A DNA stretch of 22,909 nt from Actinomycetota bacterium. Its GTDB lineage: Bacteria; Actinomycetota; Thermoleophilia; Gaiellales; Gaiellaceae. How positions within the stretch are numbered: position 1 is the first letter of the stretch; the number at the start of each line of letters is the position of its first letter. The notes under the pieces were generated by a model. It searched no databases. It was not told where the DNA came from and saw nothing but the letters and a program-made list of their open reading frames with translations. The stretch spans positions 1 through 22,909 of the forward strand of contig PMXT01000072.1 of the NCBI GenBank assembly GCA_003170995.1, in the 5' to 3' direction. A program made the translations under genes and the position numbers. This document shows positions 14,558-22,886 of this stretch, in pieces.

Positions 14558-16038
14558 ACGCTCGCGTCCGACTCGTTGCCCTGGCTTCGCTAGCCATGCT
14601 CGCGGCGCTGATCGTGGCCTCCACCTACTGGCAGGCCTGGGCGGCGCCAGATCTCGCCAACAAGAGCGACAACGCGATTCGGCAGGTCTCCGAGTTCACA
14701 ATCGATCGGGGGCGGATATTCGCCGCCAACGGCACCGTCCTGGCGCGGAATCACATAGTTCGCACCAACGGCCGAACCTACTACTACCGTCGCTACCCGC
14801 TCGGCGCGCTGACCGCGGCGGCGGTCGGTTACGCGACCCAAAGCCGTTCTCGCGTCGGGCTCGAGCTCTCGGCGAACGACTACCTGACCGGCGCCGACCA
14901 GAGCCTCGCCGGCGCGATCCGGCAGATCGGCGACCGCCTGCTCGGCAGCACGATCCACGGAAGCGACGTTCACCTGTCACTCGATCTCAACGCCCAGCGT
15001 GTCGCGATGAACGCGCTCGGAGCGAACTGTGGCGCCGCCGTGGCCCTTGATCCGTCGACCGGGAAGGTTCTCGTACTCGCTTCTAAGCCGAGCTACAACC
15101 CCAACGACGTCGAAGGCCACTATGACCGCATCAGTGGCATCAAGTCGCCGTCCTGCAAGCCGGCATCGCCGCTAATCGACCGCGCGACACAGGGCCTCTA
15201 TCCGCCGGGCTCGGCCTTCAAGGTCGTTACCGCCGCCGCCGCTCTGGATACGGGCCGCTTTACTCCCTCCTCGAGCTTCTACGACCCCGGCTACTGCATC
15301 GAGTACGAAAAGCCCGTCTACAACTTCGAGCACGGCGGCGAGAAGTTCTACAACTTGTCTCTGGCCACCGCCTTCGAGAACTCGGTCAACTCCGTCTTCT
15401 GCAACATCGGGATGAAGCTCCGGATGCACACCCTGATGAACTACGCCCGCCGCTTCGGCTTCGACAGCAAGCCCCCTATCGACCTGCCAAGCGACGCCGT
15501 CCGGGCCAGCGGCTTGTACAAGGGTAAGCGGCTGCTCAGCCCGAGCGAGGACGGCCAAGGCGACCCTGGACGCACCGCCTTCGGCCAGTCCTACCTCCTC
15601 GCTACGCCGCTGCAGATGGCGATGGTCGCCGCCACGGTCGCCAACAACGGCAAAGAGATGCAGCCGCAGCTCGTCGATTTCGTCCGCCGCAGCAACGGTG
15701 AGGTCGCGCGGATCAAGCCCCAGCCGCTCGGGCAGGCGATCAAGCCCGAGACGGCGATGGAGCTAACCCAGATGATGGAGTCGGTCGTGGCCAGCGGTAC
15801 CGGAACGGCGGCACGGATCTCCGGCGTGAGGGTCGCTGGCAAGACCGGCACCGCCGAAAACGGAACCGGCCAACCCAACACGACCTGGTTCATAGCCTTC
15901 GCGCCCGCCGACGCGCCGCGCGTCGCGGTGGCGGTCGTGCTCCAGAATCAAACCGGCACCGGCGGGACAACCGCGGCACCGATTGCGCGCCAGATCATGC
16001 AGGCGATCCTGTCTACGACGCCGAACTCCAACTTCTAA
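14554..16038 (+). CDS. pbpA: class B penicillin-binding protein (PbpA-like transpeptidase)
   Basis: The 494-residue protein has a short cytoplasmic N-terminus, one membrane helix (about 5-25), a small PBP-dimer-type region containing FTIDRGRIFAANGTVLARN, and a transpeptidase domain from about residue 155. All three active-site motifs are intact: S220-x2-K223 in PPGSAFK, S277-V-N279, and K430-T-G in AGKTGTAE. It cross-links peptidoglycan with the adjacent SEDS polymerase. The GTG at 14554 overlaps the SEDS stop (GTGA). The frame remains open back to 14371, but that part is antisense-like sequence inside the SEDS gene and precedes the signal anchor. Four cysteines (159, 201, 248, 283) lie in the external part and could pair. 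Confidence 0.95.
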   Translation: MNARVRLVALASLAMLAALIVASTYWQAWAAPDLANKSDNAIRQVSEFTIDRGRIFAANGTVLARNHIVRTNGRTYYYRRYPLGALTAAAVGYATQSRSRVGLELSANDYLTGADQSLAGAIRQIGDRLLGSTIHGSDVHLSLDLNAQRVAMNALGANCGAAVALDPSTGKVLVLASKPSYNPNDVEGHYDRISGIKSPSCKPASPLIDRATQGLYPPGSAFKVVTAAAALDTGRFTPSSSFYDPGYCIEYEKPVYNFEHGGEKFYNLSLATAFENSVNSVFCNIGMKLRMHTLMNYARRFGFDSKPPIDLPSDAVRASGLYKGKRLLSPSEDGQGDPGRTAFGQSYLLATPLQMAMVAATVANNGKEMQPQLVDFVRRSNGEVARIKPQPLGQAIKPETAMELTQMMESVVASGTGTAARISGVRVAGKTGTAENGTGQPNTTWFIAFAPADAPRVAVAVVLQNQTGTGGTTAAPIARQIMQAILSTTPNSNF

Positions 16039-16055
16039 CCTAACCTTTACTGGCA

Positions 16056-17975
16056 ATGACACCTCCTGACCCACTCATCGGCGCGCTTTTCGACGGGCGC
16101 TACATGATCATCAAGAAGCTCGGCACCGGGGGTATGGCGACCGTCTACCTGGCCGAGGATCAAGAGCTGGGACGGCGTATCGCGATCAAGATTCTGAACG
16201 CCAAGCACGCCTCGGACAAGCAGTTCGTCGAGCGCTTCCGCCGCGAAGCCTCCAGCGCCGCCGGTCTTTCGCACCCCAACATCGTGCAGATCTACGACCG
16301 CGGCAACGCCGAGGGCACCTACTACATCGCCATGGAGGTGATCGAAGGCCTCACGCTCAAGGAGCTGATCATCGAGCGCGGGCCGTCGCCGATTCCGGTC
16401 GCCGTCAACTACGCCCGCCAGATTCTGGCCGCACTTCGCTTCGCGCACCGAAACGGCGTCGTCCACCGCGACATCAAGCCGCACAACGTGCTCGTTGATG
16501 AAGAAGGACGGGTGAAGGTCACCGACTTCGGCATCGCTCGCGCCGGCGCCAGCGAGATGACCGAGGTCGGCTCGATCATCGGCACCGCTCAGTACCTGTC
16601 GCCCGAGCAGGCCCGCGGCGCCCCGGTCGATGACCGCTCCGATCTCTACTCGGTCGGAGTCCTCCTCTACGAGCTGCTCACCGGCGTCGCGCCCTACAAC
16701 GGCGACACTCCGGTCGAGATTGCCATGAAACACCTCTCGGCCGTGCCCGAGCCGCCGTCGGTGAAGCGGCCCGAGGTTCCGCCCGAGCTCGATTCGGTAG
16801 TGCTGCGCGCCCTGGCCAAGAACCCCGAGGATCGCTATCAGAGCGCCGAGGAGATGGACGCCGATCTCAGCGCGATCTCGAAGGGCATGGGAATCAGCGG
16901 AACGACGACCGAGGCCGCCACGACGGTGCTTGCGGGAGCCGGTCTCTCGGCACCGACGATGATCTCCAAGGCGCCCACGCGGTTAACACCTCCGACGAGA
17001 TCAGGTGCCCCCGTTCCTCCGCCGGCGCCACCCGGCTACTACGACTTGCAGAATGCCACTATCCGGCGCCCGATCTGGCCGTGGTTGCTCACGTTCGCTC
17101 TGATCGCAGCCGTGGGCATCGCTTTTTGGATCGTCTACCGGCAGCTCTCCAATTCCTCGCCGGTGCAAGTCCCATCCGTGACTGGGCTCACCGAGAACCT
17201 CGCGCGGAACAAGATCATCGACAAAGGTCTCGTACCGAAATCGATCCCTACACCATCCGGCAGCTCCCCCGTGGGAGATGTGATCAGACAGCGTCCGCTC
17301 GAAGGCGAGCATGCCTCACCGAACAGCACGGTTCGCATCTGGGTCTCCAGCGGACCCAACAGTATTCGCGTCCAATCGGTCATCGGCGCAAACCAATACA
17401 CGGCAATACGCGACCTACAGGCCGCTGGTTTTATAGTGAATCCACACCAGTCCTACAACAACGACTATGCGAACGGAGTCGTCTTCAAGCAAGATCCGCC
17501 CGGAAGCGGCAAGGCGCCCAGGCGCTCGACGGTGACGATCTGGGTCTCGAAAGGGCCCGCTCCGATCGCCGTCCCCGATGTCATCGGCGCTCTCTACAAC
17601 ACCGCTTACCACCAACTCAAAGACTTAGGGTTCAAGGTCACCGAGCAGCCGGATACCGTGTCGGGCCAGCCCAAGGGCACCATAACTGCCCAGGATCCTT
17701 CCGCAAGCCCGCCTCTCCGGGCGCCGGGCACCCTGATCACACTCACCGTCTCTACGGGGCCGCAACTCGTCACCGTCCCCGATGTCACCTCCTTCTACAT
17801 CGATTCGGCTGAGGCGACGCTTACACACGAGGGATTCAAGTACGAAGTCATCTATCAGGACACGTCCGACTCCACCCAGGACGGGTATGTGCTTCAACAG
17901 AATCCGGCAGGGAACGCGCAGGCCGCTCCAGGCTCGACCGTGAAGATCTATGTCGGCAACTACACAGGGCCGTGA
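16056..17975 (+). CDS. pknB: PknB-like Ser/Thr protein kinase with four PASTA domains
   Basis: The 639-residue receptor kinase has a cytoplasmic Hanks domain (about 15-275): LGTGGMATVYLA (22-33), K45, HRDIKPHN with D139, DFG (157-159), SPEQ and D196 in SDLYSVG. A Thr/Pro-rich juxtamembrane region (about 282-338), one membrane helix (about 341-361) and four extracytoplasmic PASTA repeats follow (roughly 369-433, 436-500, 503-568, 570-635). PASTA domains bind peptidoglycan fragments or lipid II, and the kinase coordinates wall growth. The four-repeat layout matches mycobacterial PknB. The ATG is 17 nt after pbpA, with no clear Shine-Dalgarno. The TGA overlaps the ddl GTG start. Confidence 0.96.
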   Translation: MTPPDPLIGALFDGRYMIIKKLGTGGMATVYLAEDQELGRRIAIKILNAKHASDKQFVERFRREASSAAGLSHPNIVQIYDRGNAEGTYYIAMEVIEGLTLKELIIERGPSPIPVAVNYARQILAALRFAHRNGVVHRDIKPHNVLVDEEGRVKVTDFGIARAGASEMTEVGSIIGTAQYLSPEQARGAPVDDRSDLYSVGVLLYELLTGVAPYNGDTPVEIAMKHLSAVPEPPSVKRPEVPPELDSVVLRALAKNPEDRYQSAEEMDADLSAISKGMGISGTTTEAATTVLAGAGLSAPTMISKAPTRLTPPTRSGAPVPPPAPPGYYDLQNATIRRPIWPWLLTFALIAAVGIAFWIVYRQLSNSSPVQVPSVTGLTENLARNKIIDKGLVPKSIPTPSGSSPVGDVIRQRPLEGEHASPNSTVRIWVSSGPNSIRVQSVIGANQYTAIRDLQAAGFIVNPHQSYNNDYANGVVFKQDPPGSGKAPRRSTVTIWVSKGPAPIAVPDVIGALYNTAYHQLKDLGFKVTEQPDTVSGQPKGTITAQDPSASPPLRAPGTLITLTVSTGPQLVTVPDVTSFYIDSAEATLTHEGFKYEVIYQDTSDSTQDGYVLQQNPAGNAQAAPGSTVKIYVGNYTGP

Positions 17976-18994
17976 GCCGTCTTCGGATCGCAGTGCTGAT
18001 GGGCGGCCGCTCGAGCGAGCACGACATCTCGCTCGCCTCCGCCGGCTCGGTGATCGAAGTCCTGCGCGACCGCTACGACACGGTCTCGGTTGAGATCGAC
18101 CGCGAGGGCCACTGGGCGCTCCCGGCCGCCGTTCCGCCCGCGCTAGAAGCGGCGGAGCACGCCAGCCGCTCGGTGGAGACGCTGCCGGTTCTGGCCGATT
18201 CTTCCGTGGCGGCCGCCCTGGCCGGCGCCGACGTTGTCTTCCCGGTGCTACACGGACCCTTCGGCGAGGACGGCACCGTCCAGGGCCTGCTCGAGCTGGC
18301 AGGGGTTCCGTACGTCGGCCCGGGCGTTCTGGCCTCGGCGCTGTGCATGGACAAGGACGTTTTCAAGGCTGTGCTGCGCGACCGCGGCGTTCCGGTCACC
18401 TCCAGCGTCACGCTGCGCCACGGTGACCCGGTGGAGCATCCCTTCCCCTACCCGGTGTTCGTCAAGCCGGCGCGGCTCGGTTCCTCGGTTGGCATCAGTA
18501 AGGTTCACGACGAGGCCGAGCTCGGCCCGGCTCTGGAGCTCGCCTTTCGCCACGACGAGAAGCTGCTGATCGAAGAGTTCGTGGACGGGCTCGAGGTCGA
18601 GTGCGGCGTGCTAGGCAACCGCGAGCCGATCGCCTCGCTACCGGGCCAGATCGTGACTCACGCCGAGTGGTATGACTTCTCAGCCAAGTACGAGGAGGGC
18701 GGCATGGAGCTGATCGTACCGCCGCCGATTTCCGACGAGTCGGTCGAGCGGGTTCAGTGCCTGGCGGTGGAAGCTTTCGTCGCCGGCGAGTGCGAGGGCA
18801 TGGCCCGCGTCGACTTCTTAGTACGCGGCGACGAGGTGCTCGTAAACGAGCTGAATACGATCCCGGGCTTCACCTCGACGAGCGTCTACGCGAAGCTGTT
18901 CGCGGCCTCTGGGATCTCGTATCCGGAGCTACTCGATCGTCTGATCGAGCTCGCGCTCGAGCGCCACGAGCGCCAGCGGCGATACGCCTACTAG
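17972..18994 (+). CDS. ddl: D-alanine--D-alanine ligase
   Basis: Ddl makes the D-Ala-D-Ala dipeptide for the peptidoglycan stem. The 340-residue ATP-grasp protein shows GGRSSEHDIS (11-20, with the E16 that contacts the first D-Ala), HGPFGEDG (94-101), FVKPARLGSSVG (163-174), YDFSAKY (234-240), and ARVDFLV...VNELNTIPG (278-299) with R279, D281 and E293. The YDFSAKY motif is of the D-Ala type, with no sign of a D-Ala-D-Lac ligase. It starts with GTG in a 4-nt GTGA overlap with the kinase gene, so its translation is coupled to pknB. This extends the usual cluster by a precursor-synthesis enzyme. It is probably the last gene of the operon. Confidence 0.96.
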   Translation: MSRLRIAVLMGGRSSEHDISLASAGSVIEVLRDRYDTVSVEIDREGHWALPAAVPPALEAAEHASRSVETLPVLADSSVAAALAGADVVFPVLHGPFGEDGTVQGLLELAGVPYVGPGVLASALCMDKDVFKAVLRDRGVPVTSSVTLRHGDPVEHPFPYPVFVKPARLGSSVGISKVHDEAELGPALELAFRHDEKLLIEEFVDGLEVECGVLGNREPIASLPGQIVTHAEWYDFSAKYEEGGMELIVPPPISDESVERVQCLAVEAFVAGECEGMARVDFLVRGDEVLVNELNTIPGFTSTSVYAKLFAASGISYPELLDRLIELALERHERQRRYAY

Positions 18995-19015
18995 AACCTC
19001 TACCGGAATGGCGAC

Positions 19016-19054
19016 CCGCCGCCGAGCACGGCCAGACGGCGGAGTGCTTTGTTT
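19016..19054. terminator. possible bidirectional terminator between ddl and the aminotransferase gene
   Basis: In the 72-bp gap between convergent genes, CCGCCG (19016-19021, or alternatively 19019-19024) can pair with CGGCGG (19037-19042). On the plus strand TGCTTTGTTT follows, a T-rich run suitable for ending the ddl operon. On the minus strand the same stem lies about 25 bp beyond the aminotransferase stop, but without a U-tract. Confidence 0.4.
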
Positions 19055-19066
19055 CTCTAGAGGCTC

Positions 19067-20389
19067 TTAGCCGGCGAGAGCGGCGCCGAGCGCCTCTTCC
19101 CACACGTCGAGCGCTTCCGCCAGCTCGTCGTCTGTGATCACCAGCGGCGTCAACACGCGCACGCAGTTCCCGTACAGCCCCGCCTTGAGCAGAAGTAGGC
19201 CGCGCTGCAGTGCCTCCTCGATCACCCGGCTCGCGAGCTCGGGCGCCGGCTCCTTGCTCTTCCTGTCCCGGACAAACTCGATCGCCAGCATCGCGCCGCG
19301 GCCTCGTACGTCTCCGATCTGCTCGAAGCAATCCCGCCAGGCATTCATCCGCGCTTCTATCGTTTCGCCAAGCACTTTTGCCCGTTCGATCAGATTCTCG
19401 CTCTCGATCACGTCGAGAACGGCGTTCGCTGCGGCCAGTGCCAGCGGGTTTCCGCTATAGGTGCCTCCGATGGAACCTTCGTGCGGCGCATCCATGATCT
19501 CCGCTTTGCCCAGCACTCCCGAAAGCGGGAGCCCGGACGCCAGCGATTTCGCCACGACGATCAGATCGGGCTCGATGCCATAGTGCTCGATTGCGAACAT
19601 GGCGCCGGTACGACCGAAGCCAGTCTGCACCTCGTCGGCTACGAACACGATCCCGTGCTCGTCACAGATCCGCCGCAGCCCGCGCAGAAACTCAGGCGGC
19701 GCCGGAATGAAGCCGCCCTCGCCCTGGATCGGCTCAACCACGATCGCCGCGATCTCCTCGGGTGCTACCTGCGTCACGAGCGCCCGCTCGAGAGCGGCCA
19801 GGGCCTCGGCGCTGGAGGGCCCACGGTAGTCCTGGGCGAAGGGAAGGTGATAAACGGCGGGTGCGAACGGTCCCAAACCGGCTTTGTAGGGATTGGCCTT
19901 CGAGGTCATCGTCAAGGCCAGAAGCGTGCGCCCGTGAAAACCACCTTCGAAGGCGATAACGGCAGGGCGCTTGGTCGCCAGGCGCGCGATTTTGACCGCG
20001 TTCTCGACCGCCTCCGCGCCGGAGTTGAAGAAGGCCGCTCTCGCCGGACCGGCGAACGGGGCGACCGCGATCAGCCGCTCGGCGACGGTCACATAGATCT
20101 CGTAGGGGACGACGGCGAAATCGGTGTGTAGAAAGCGGCTCGCCTGTTCTTGAACCGCTTTCACCACGTGCGGATGGGCGTGCCCGACAACAAGACAGCC
20201 GATTCCTCCGGTGAGGTCGAGGAGTCGATTTCCGTCCACGTCTGTTACGACTGTGCCTCGCGCCGAGTCGACGACGACGGGGGCCTGAACGCTCATCGGC
20301 GCGGCGACTGCGCTCTCCTTTCGGGCCATGATCTCGCGCGAGCGAGGACCCGGGATATCGGTGACGAGCTGGATCGCAAACGAGGGCAT
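19067..20389 (-). CDS. gabT: 4-aminobutyrate aminotransferase family protein (GabT-like, class III, PLP-dependent)
   Basis: The 440-residue class III transaminase has a GabT-style N-terminus (TDIPGPRSREIMARKE) and GGIGCLVVGHAHPHVV. Other motifs are the PLP phosphate site FFNSGAEA (120-127), FHGRT (151-155), E224 in QGEGG, D252 in ADEVQTGFGRTG, and the Schiff-base lysine K281 in VVAKSLASGLPLSG. The family moves the omega-amino group of GABA (or 5-aminovalerate, ornithine or similar amines) to 2-oxoglutarate. The exact substrate cannot be fixed from sequence, though the N-terminus and E224 favour GABA. No succinate-semialdehyde dehydrogenase is adjacent. It lies 48 bp after the hydrolase-like gene on the same strand; a functional link is not evident. 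No convincing ribosome-binding site precedes the ATG. Confidence 0.9.
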   Translation of the reverse strand: MPSFAIQLVTDIPGPRSREIMARKESAVAAPMSVQAPVVVDSARGTVVTDVDGNRLLDLTGGIGCLVVGHAHPHVVKAVQEQASRFLHTDFAVVPYEIYVTVAERLIAVAPFAGPARAAFFNSGAEAVENAVKIARLATKRPAVIAFEGGFHGRTLLALTMTSKANPYKAGLGPFAPAVYHLPFAQDYRGPSSAEALAALERALVTQVAPEEIAAIVVEPIQGEGGFIPAPPEFLRGLRRICDEHGIVFVADEVQTGFGRTGAMFAIEHYGIEPDLIVVAKSLASGLPLSGVLGKAEIMDAPHEGSIGGTYSGNPLALAAANAVLDVIESENLIERAKVLGETIEARMNAWRDCFEQIGDVRGRGAMLAIEFVRDRKSKEPAPELASRVIEEALQRGLLLLKAGLYGNCVRVLTPLVITDDELAEALDVWEEALGAALAG

Positions 20390-20437
20390 CTCTGTCTGGA
20401 CGATACCGGAGCGCCGGCGAAGCTCGCCTGACCTATC

Positions 20438-21622
20438 TCATTTCGGCTGAAGGGCGCCTGGGGTGTATTCGCCACGCGCGTTCCAGAGCAGGAACCCACG
20501 TGCCCCACTGTCGCGAACAGCCAGGATCTCGTCCTGGATATCGGCGAGCGTGAAGGAGCGTCCCAGCGAGAAGTCCTGGATCCAAGGAACAAGCTCGGCG
20601 TGGCTGCCGCGCATGGCTGTTTTGAAGTCGCTCAACGCGTAGCCGACAGTTGTTCCCGGAACGGCTTGCGGATCGGTCAGCCCGTACTGCCCTGAGCCGA
20701 AGGCCGAGGGATAGGCCATCGGTGAGATCGCGTCGACGACGCGCGCTATCTGCTTCGGCGACTGCCCGACACCAAGCTCATTGGTCGCCGCCAGCCCGAA
20801 AACGTCGGCCGAGACGCGTACGCCGAGTGGCTTGAGTTGATTGGACGCGTATCTGAGAAAGTGAGCGATCGTCGTCGACTCCGACTCGTTCGTCTTACCC
20901 GGCCAGACGGCGCTCTCTATCGGACCGTCCGATGGAAATCGCACATAGTCGAACTGAATCTCGTCGAAGCCGGCCTTGGCGGCGACCTTGGCAATCGAGA
21001 CGTTGTACTCCCAGACTTTCTTGTTGTACTCGTTCGACCAGCCGAGACCGCGGTAGTTGAGCCAGTTCGAGCCGTCGGAGCGCTGGATGGCCAGGTCGGG
21101 CCTGCGCGCCGAGAGCACGGGATCCTCGAAGACCGCGATGCGGCCGATCAGGTAGATGCCGTCGGCATGGAGTGTCTTAGCCACACTCGCCGGGTTATAG
21201 TAGTTACCCGCCGCTCCGATCTCGCTGGCCAGAGGCGCTTCGGACGAAGAGAAGGCGACGGTGCCGTTTTCGTCCTTGACATCGAGAACGATCGTGTTCA
21301 GGCCCTCGCTTTTCAGGCTGGCGTACTCGGCGAGCTTGCCCTTCAACGAGGCGAGCGGCGCCGTGACGTGAATACCGCGGATTTCCTTCGGAAGGAGGGG
21401 ATTCTGCCGATCCGTTGCCCTAGTCTCGGTCGTGCCGCGCGTCGCTGCCTGGTCGACAGATGGGCCCGCACCGAGCCCCATAACCCAGACGGCAAGACCG
21501 CCCACGATCGCCGAAGTCACGAGTGTGAGGAGAAAAGCGGTACGGCGCAGCTTACGCCGCCGCCGCGCATTTGCACGTCGCTTGTGAAAGCGAGCATTTG
21601 GATCAACGGGCTCGAGTACCAC
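20438..21622 (-). CDS. membrane-anchored putative glycoside hydrolase (DUF4015-type TIM barrel)
   Basis: A 394-residue protein with a very basic N-terminus (RRANARRRRKLRR), one membrane anchor or uncleaved signal (about 29-50), a polar linker, and a globular domain from about residue 80. That domain carries the DUF4015 putative glycosyl-hydrolase signatures: IRGIHVT (81-87), VLDVKDENG (112-120), FDEIQFDYVRFPSDG (219-233), SADVFG (271-276), ISPMAYPS (299-306) and GFLLWNA (376-382). It should act outside the membrane on a polysaccharide, but no substrate is established. The start used is GTG at 21622; no other start codon precedes the basic region. A TTGTCC-N16-TATAGG promoter candidate lies just upstream on the minus strand. 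Confidence 0.87.
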   Translation of the reverse strand: MVLEPVDPNARFHKRRANARRRRKLRRTAFLLTLVTSAIVGGLAVWVMGLGAGPSVDQAATRGTTETRATDRQNPLLPKEIRGIHVTAPLASLKGKLAEYASLKSEGLNTIVLDVKDENGTVAFSSSEAPLASEIGAAGNYYNPASVAKTLHADGIYLIGRIAVFEDPVLSARRPDLAIQRSDGSNWLNYRGLGWSNEYNKKVWEYNVSIAKVAAKAGFDEIQFDYVRFPSDGPIESAVWPGKTNESESTTIAHFLRYASNQLKPLGVRVSADVFGLAATNELGVGQSPKQIARVVDAISPMAYPSAFGSGQYGLTDPQAVPGTTVGYALSDFKTAMRGSHAELVPWIQDFSLGRSFTLADIQDEILAVRDSGARGFLLWNARGEYTPGALQPK

Positions 21623-21651
21623 GCAGATCGCACACTATCGGACCCGTTGGA

Positions 21652-21679
21652 CCTATAAGCACCGCTGCAAACGGGACAA
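21652..21679 (-). promoter_or_regulatory. candidate promoter of the glycoside-hydrolase-like gene
   Basis: On the minus strand TTGTCC (21679-21674) and TATAGG (21657-21652) are spaced by 16 bp. Each matches 4 of 6 positions of the -35/-10 consensus. The expected transcript start is about 22 nt before the GTG at 21622. The -35 box lies between the arms of the inverted repeat at 21666-21691. Confidence 0.4.
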
Positions 21680-21691
21680 ACGCAGTTTGCA
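21666..21691. repeat. perfect 7-bp inverted repeat, operator candidate
   Basis: TGCAAAC (21666-21672) and GTTTGCA (21685-21691) are perfect complements 12 bp apart (centre-to-centre 19 bp, near two helical turns). They lie in the intergenic region between two divergent genes and flank the predicted -35 box of the minus-strand gene. This geometry suits a dimeric transcription factor, but no regulator gene is adjacent. Confidence 0.4.
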
Positions 21692-21722
21692 CGAAAATCA
21701 TGACCGCTCATGTCTGCGCCGG

Positions 21723-21751
21723 GCGACAGCAACGGCCCGCGGGCGTAGGAT
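21723..21751 (+). promoter_or_regulatory. candidate promoter of the NAD(P)-binding protein gene
   Basis: GCGACA (21723-21728) and TAGGAT (21746-21751) have a 17-bp spacer and 4 of 6 consensus matches each. Transcription would begin near 21758, about 23 nt before the GTG start at 21781. That would exclude the longer upstream reading frame from the message. Confidence 0.35.
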
Positions 21752-21780
21752 CTAGACTGCCGCTGGCGCAACTTCAGCAC

Positions 21781-22674
21781 GTGATTCTCGTAACCGGAGC
21801 CACTGGTTTCATCGGACGGCATCTCGTAGCCGCGCTTCGCTCCCACGACCGACCGACTCGCTGTCTCGTACGCTCCGAGGAGCGCGCTCGCTCGCTCGAG
21901 CAGCTTGGCTGCACGCTAGCTCGCGGCGATATCGGCGACCCGAAAAGCCTGCGTGCGGCCTGCGCAGGCGCGAATGTCGTTGTCCATCTGGTCGCCATCA
22001 TTCGCGGCAAGCCGGGCGACTATGAGCACGTCATGAGCGAGGGGACTAGGTCCTTGATCGAGGCCGCCGCCGATGCGCGCGTTCGCCGATTCATCCTCGT
22101 GAGCGCGCTAGGCGTATCCGAGAGCACGCGCGAACTCACGCCCTACTACCGAGCGAAGTGGTATGAGGAGAAGGCACTGAAGGCCTCCGGCCTCGAGCAT
22201 GTGATCTTTCGCCCGAGCTTCGTCTTCGGACGCGACGGCGGCGTTCTCCCCATCTTCCTGCGGCTTGTTCGCTACTCGCCGCTCACACCGGTGCTCGGCC
22301 CGGGCACTCAGCGCCTCCAGCCCATCGCCGTCGGCGACGTCGCCTCTCACCTGGCCCGCGCCGTCGATCTCGAGGCCGCTCGTAACCATACTTTCGACCT
22401 CGCCGGTCCCGACCGCGTGAGCTGGAACGAGCTCTACGAGTTGATGGCTCGACTGCTCGGAAAACGCCGCCGGCGCGTTCACATCCCCTTCCGGCTCGCT
22501 CGCGTCCAGGCTGCGCTCTTTGAACGCCTACCGGGATTTCCTTTCACCCGCGACCAGTTGAAGATGCTCGCCGCCGGCGACAACGTGGGCGACCTCGAGA
22601 CCACCTCTCAGGTCTTCGGGCTTTCGCTCATGCCGCTGGAGGAGCAGGTACGGCAAGCCGTCTCGGGTGGCTGA
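21781..22674 (+). CDS. NAD(P)-binding protein, NDUFA9-like atypical SDR / NmrA-type family
   Basis: The 297-residue protein has an N-terminal Rossmann fold: ILVTGATGFIGRHLV with G6-x2-G9-x2-G12, CLVRS, and GDIGDPKSL at the second dinucleotide contact. Then come VVHLVAIIRG, a serine in ILVSALG, Y122-x3-K126 in YYRAK, and FRPSFVFG. The order and motifs fit the complex I NDUFA9-like subfamily of extended SDRs, sometimes called NAD-dependent epimerase/dehydratase-like. The substrate is unknown, and no respiratory genes are adjacent. The GTG at 21781 is chosen because the Rossmann fold starts there. The frame is open upstream, including an ATG at 21700, but the added residues show no family match. 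No good Shine-Dalgarno is seen. Confidence 0.85.
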   Translation: MILVTGATGFIGRHLVAALRSHDRPTRCLVRSEERARSLEQLGCTLARGDIGDPKSLRAACAGANVVVHLVAIIRGKPGDYEHVMSEGTRSLIEAAADARVRRFILVSALGVSESTRELTPYYRAKWYEEKALKASGLEHVIFRPSFVFGRDGGVLPIFLRLVRYSPLTPVLGPGTQRLQPIAVGDVASHLARAVDLEAARNHTFDLAGPDRVSWNELYELMARLLGKRRRRVHIPFRLARVQAALFERLPGFPFTRDQLKMLAAGDNVGDLETTSQVFGLSLMPLEEQVRQAVSGG

Positions 22675-22886
22675 ACTTCGTCGTAGGGGCGCGTGGCGCG
22701 AGACGGCACCACGTTCCTCTGCCTTTCCCGAGCCACCTACCGTGTAGTTTCGAGCTCTAAGAGATCTGTCCGCTACAGAAGAGAGTGTGCCGGTCTCGAA
22801 CGGTCGTCGAGCGCGGTCAGGCGAGACTTCGTCTTCGCGACTCCGTCGGCGGGAGCGCCGGCGGATCCCAGCCGCAATCGGCCGGA

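Noticed and set aside
16034..16046. CTAACCTAACC short direct repeat before pknB
   Set aside because: Only two partial copies, partly containing the pbpA stop codon; probably chance.
19481..20131. 216-codon plus-strand frame opposite the aminotransferase gene
   Set aside because: Antisense shadow of a gene with complete transaminase motifs; no domain recognised.
21571..21780. N-terminal extension of the NAD(P)-binding protein
   Set aside because: It would overlap the divergent hydrolase-like gene and the intergenic promoter region, and adds no domain before the Rossmann fold.
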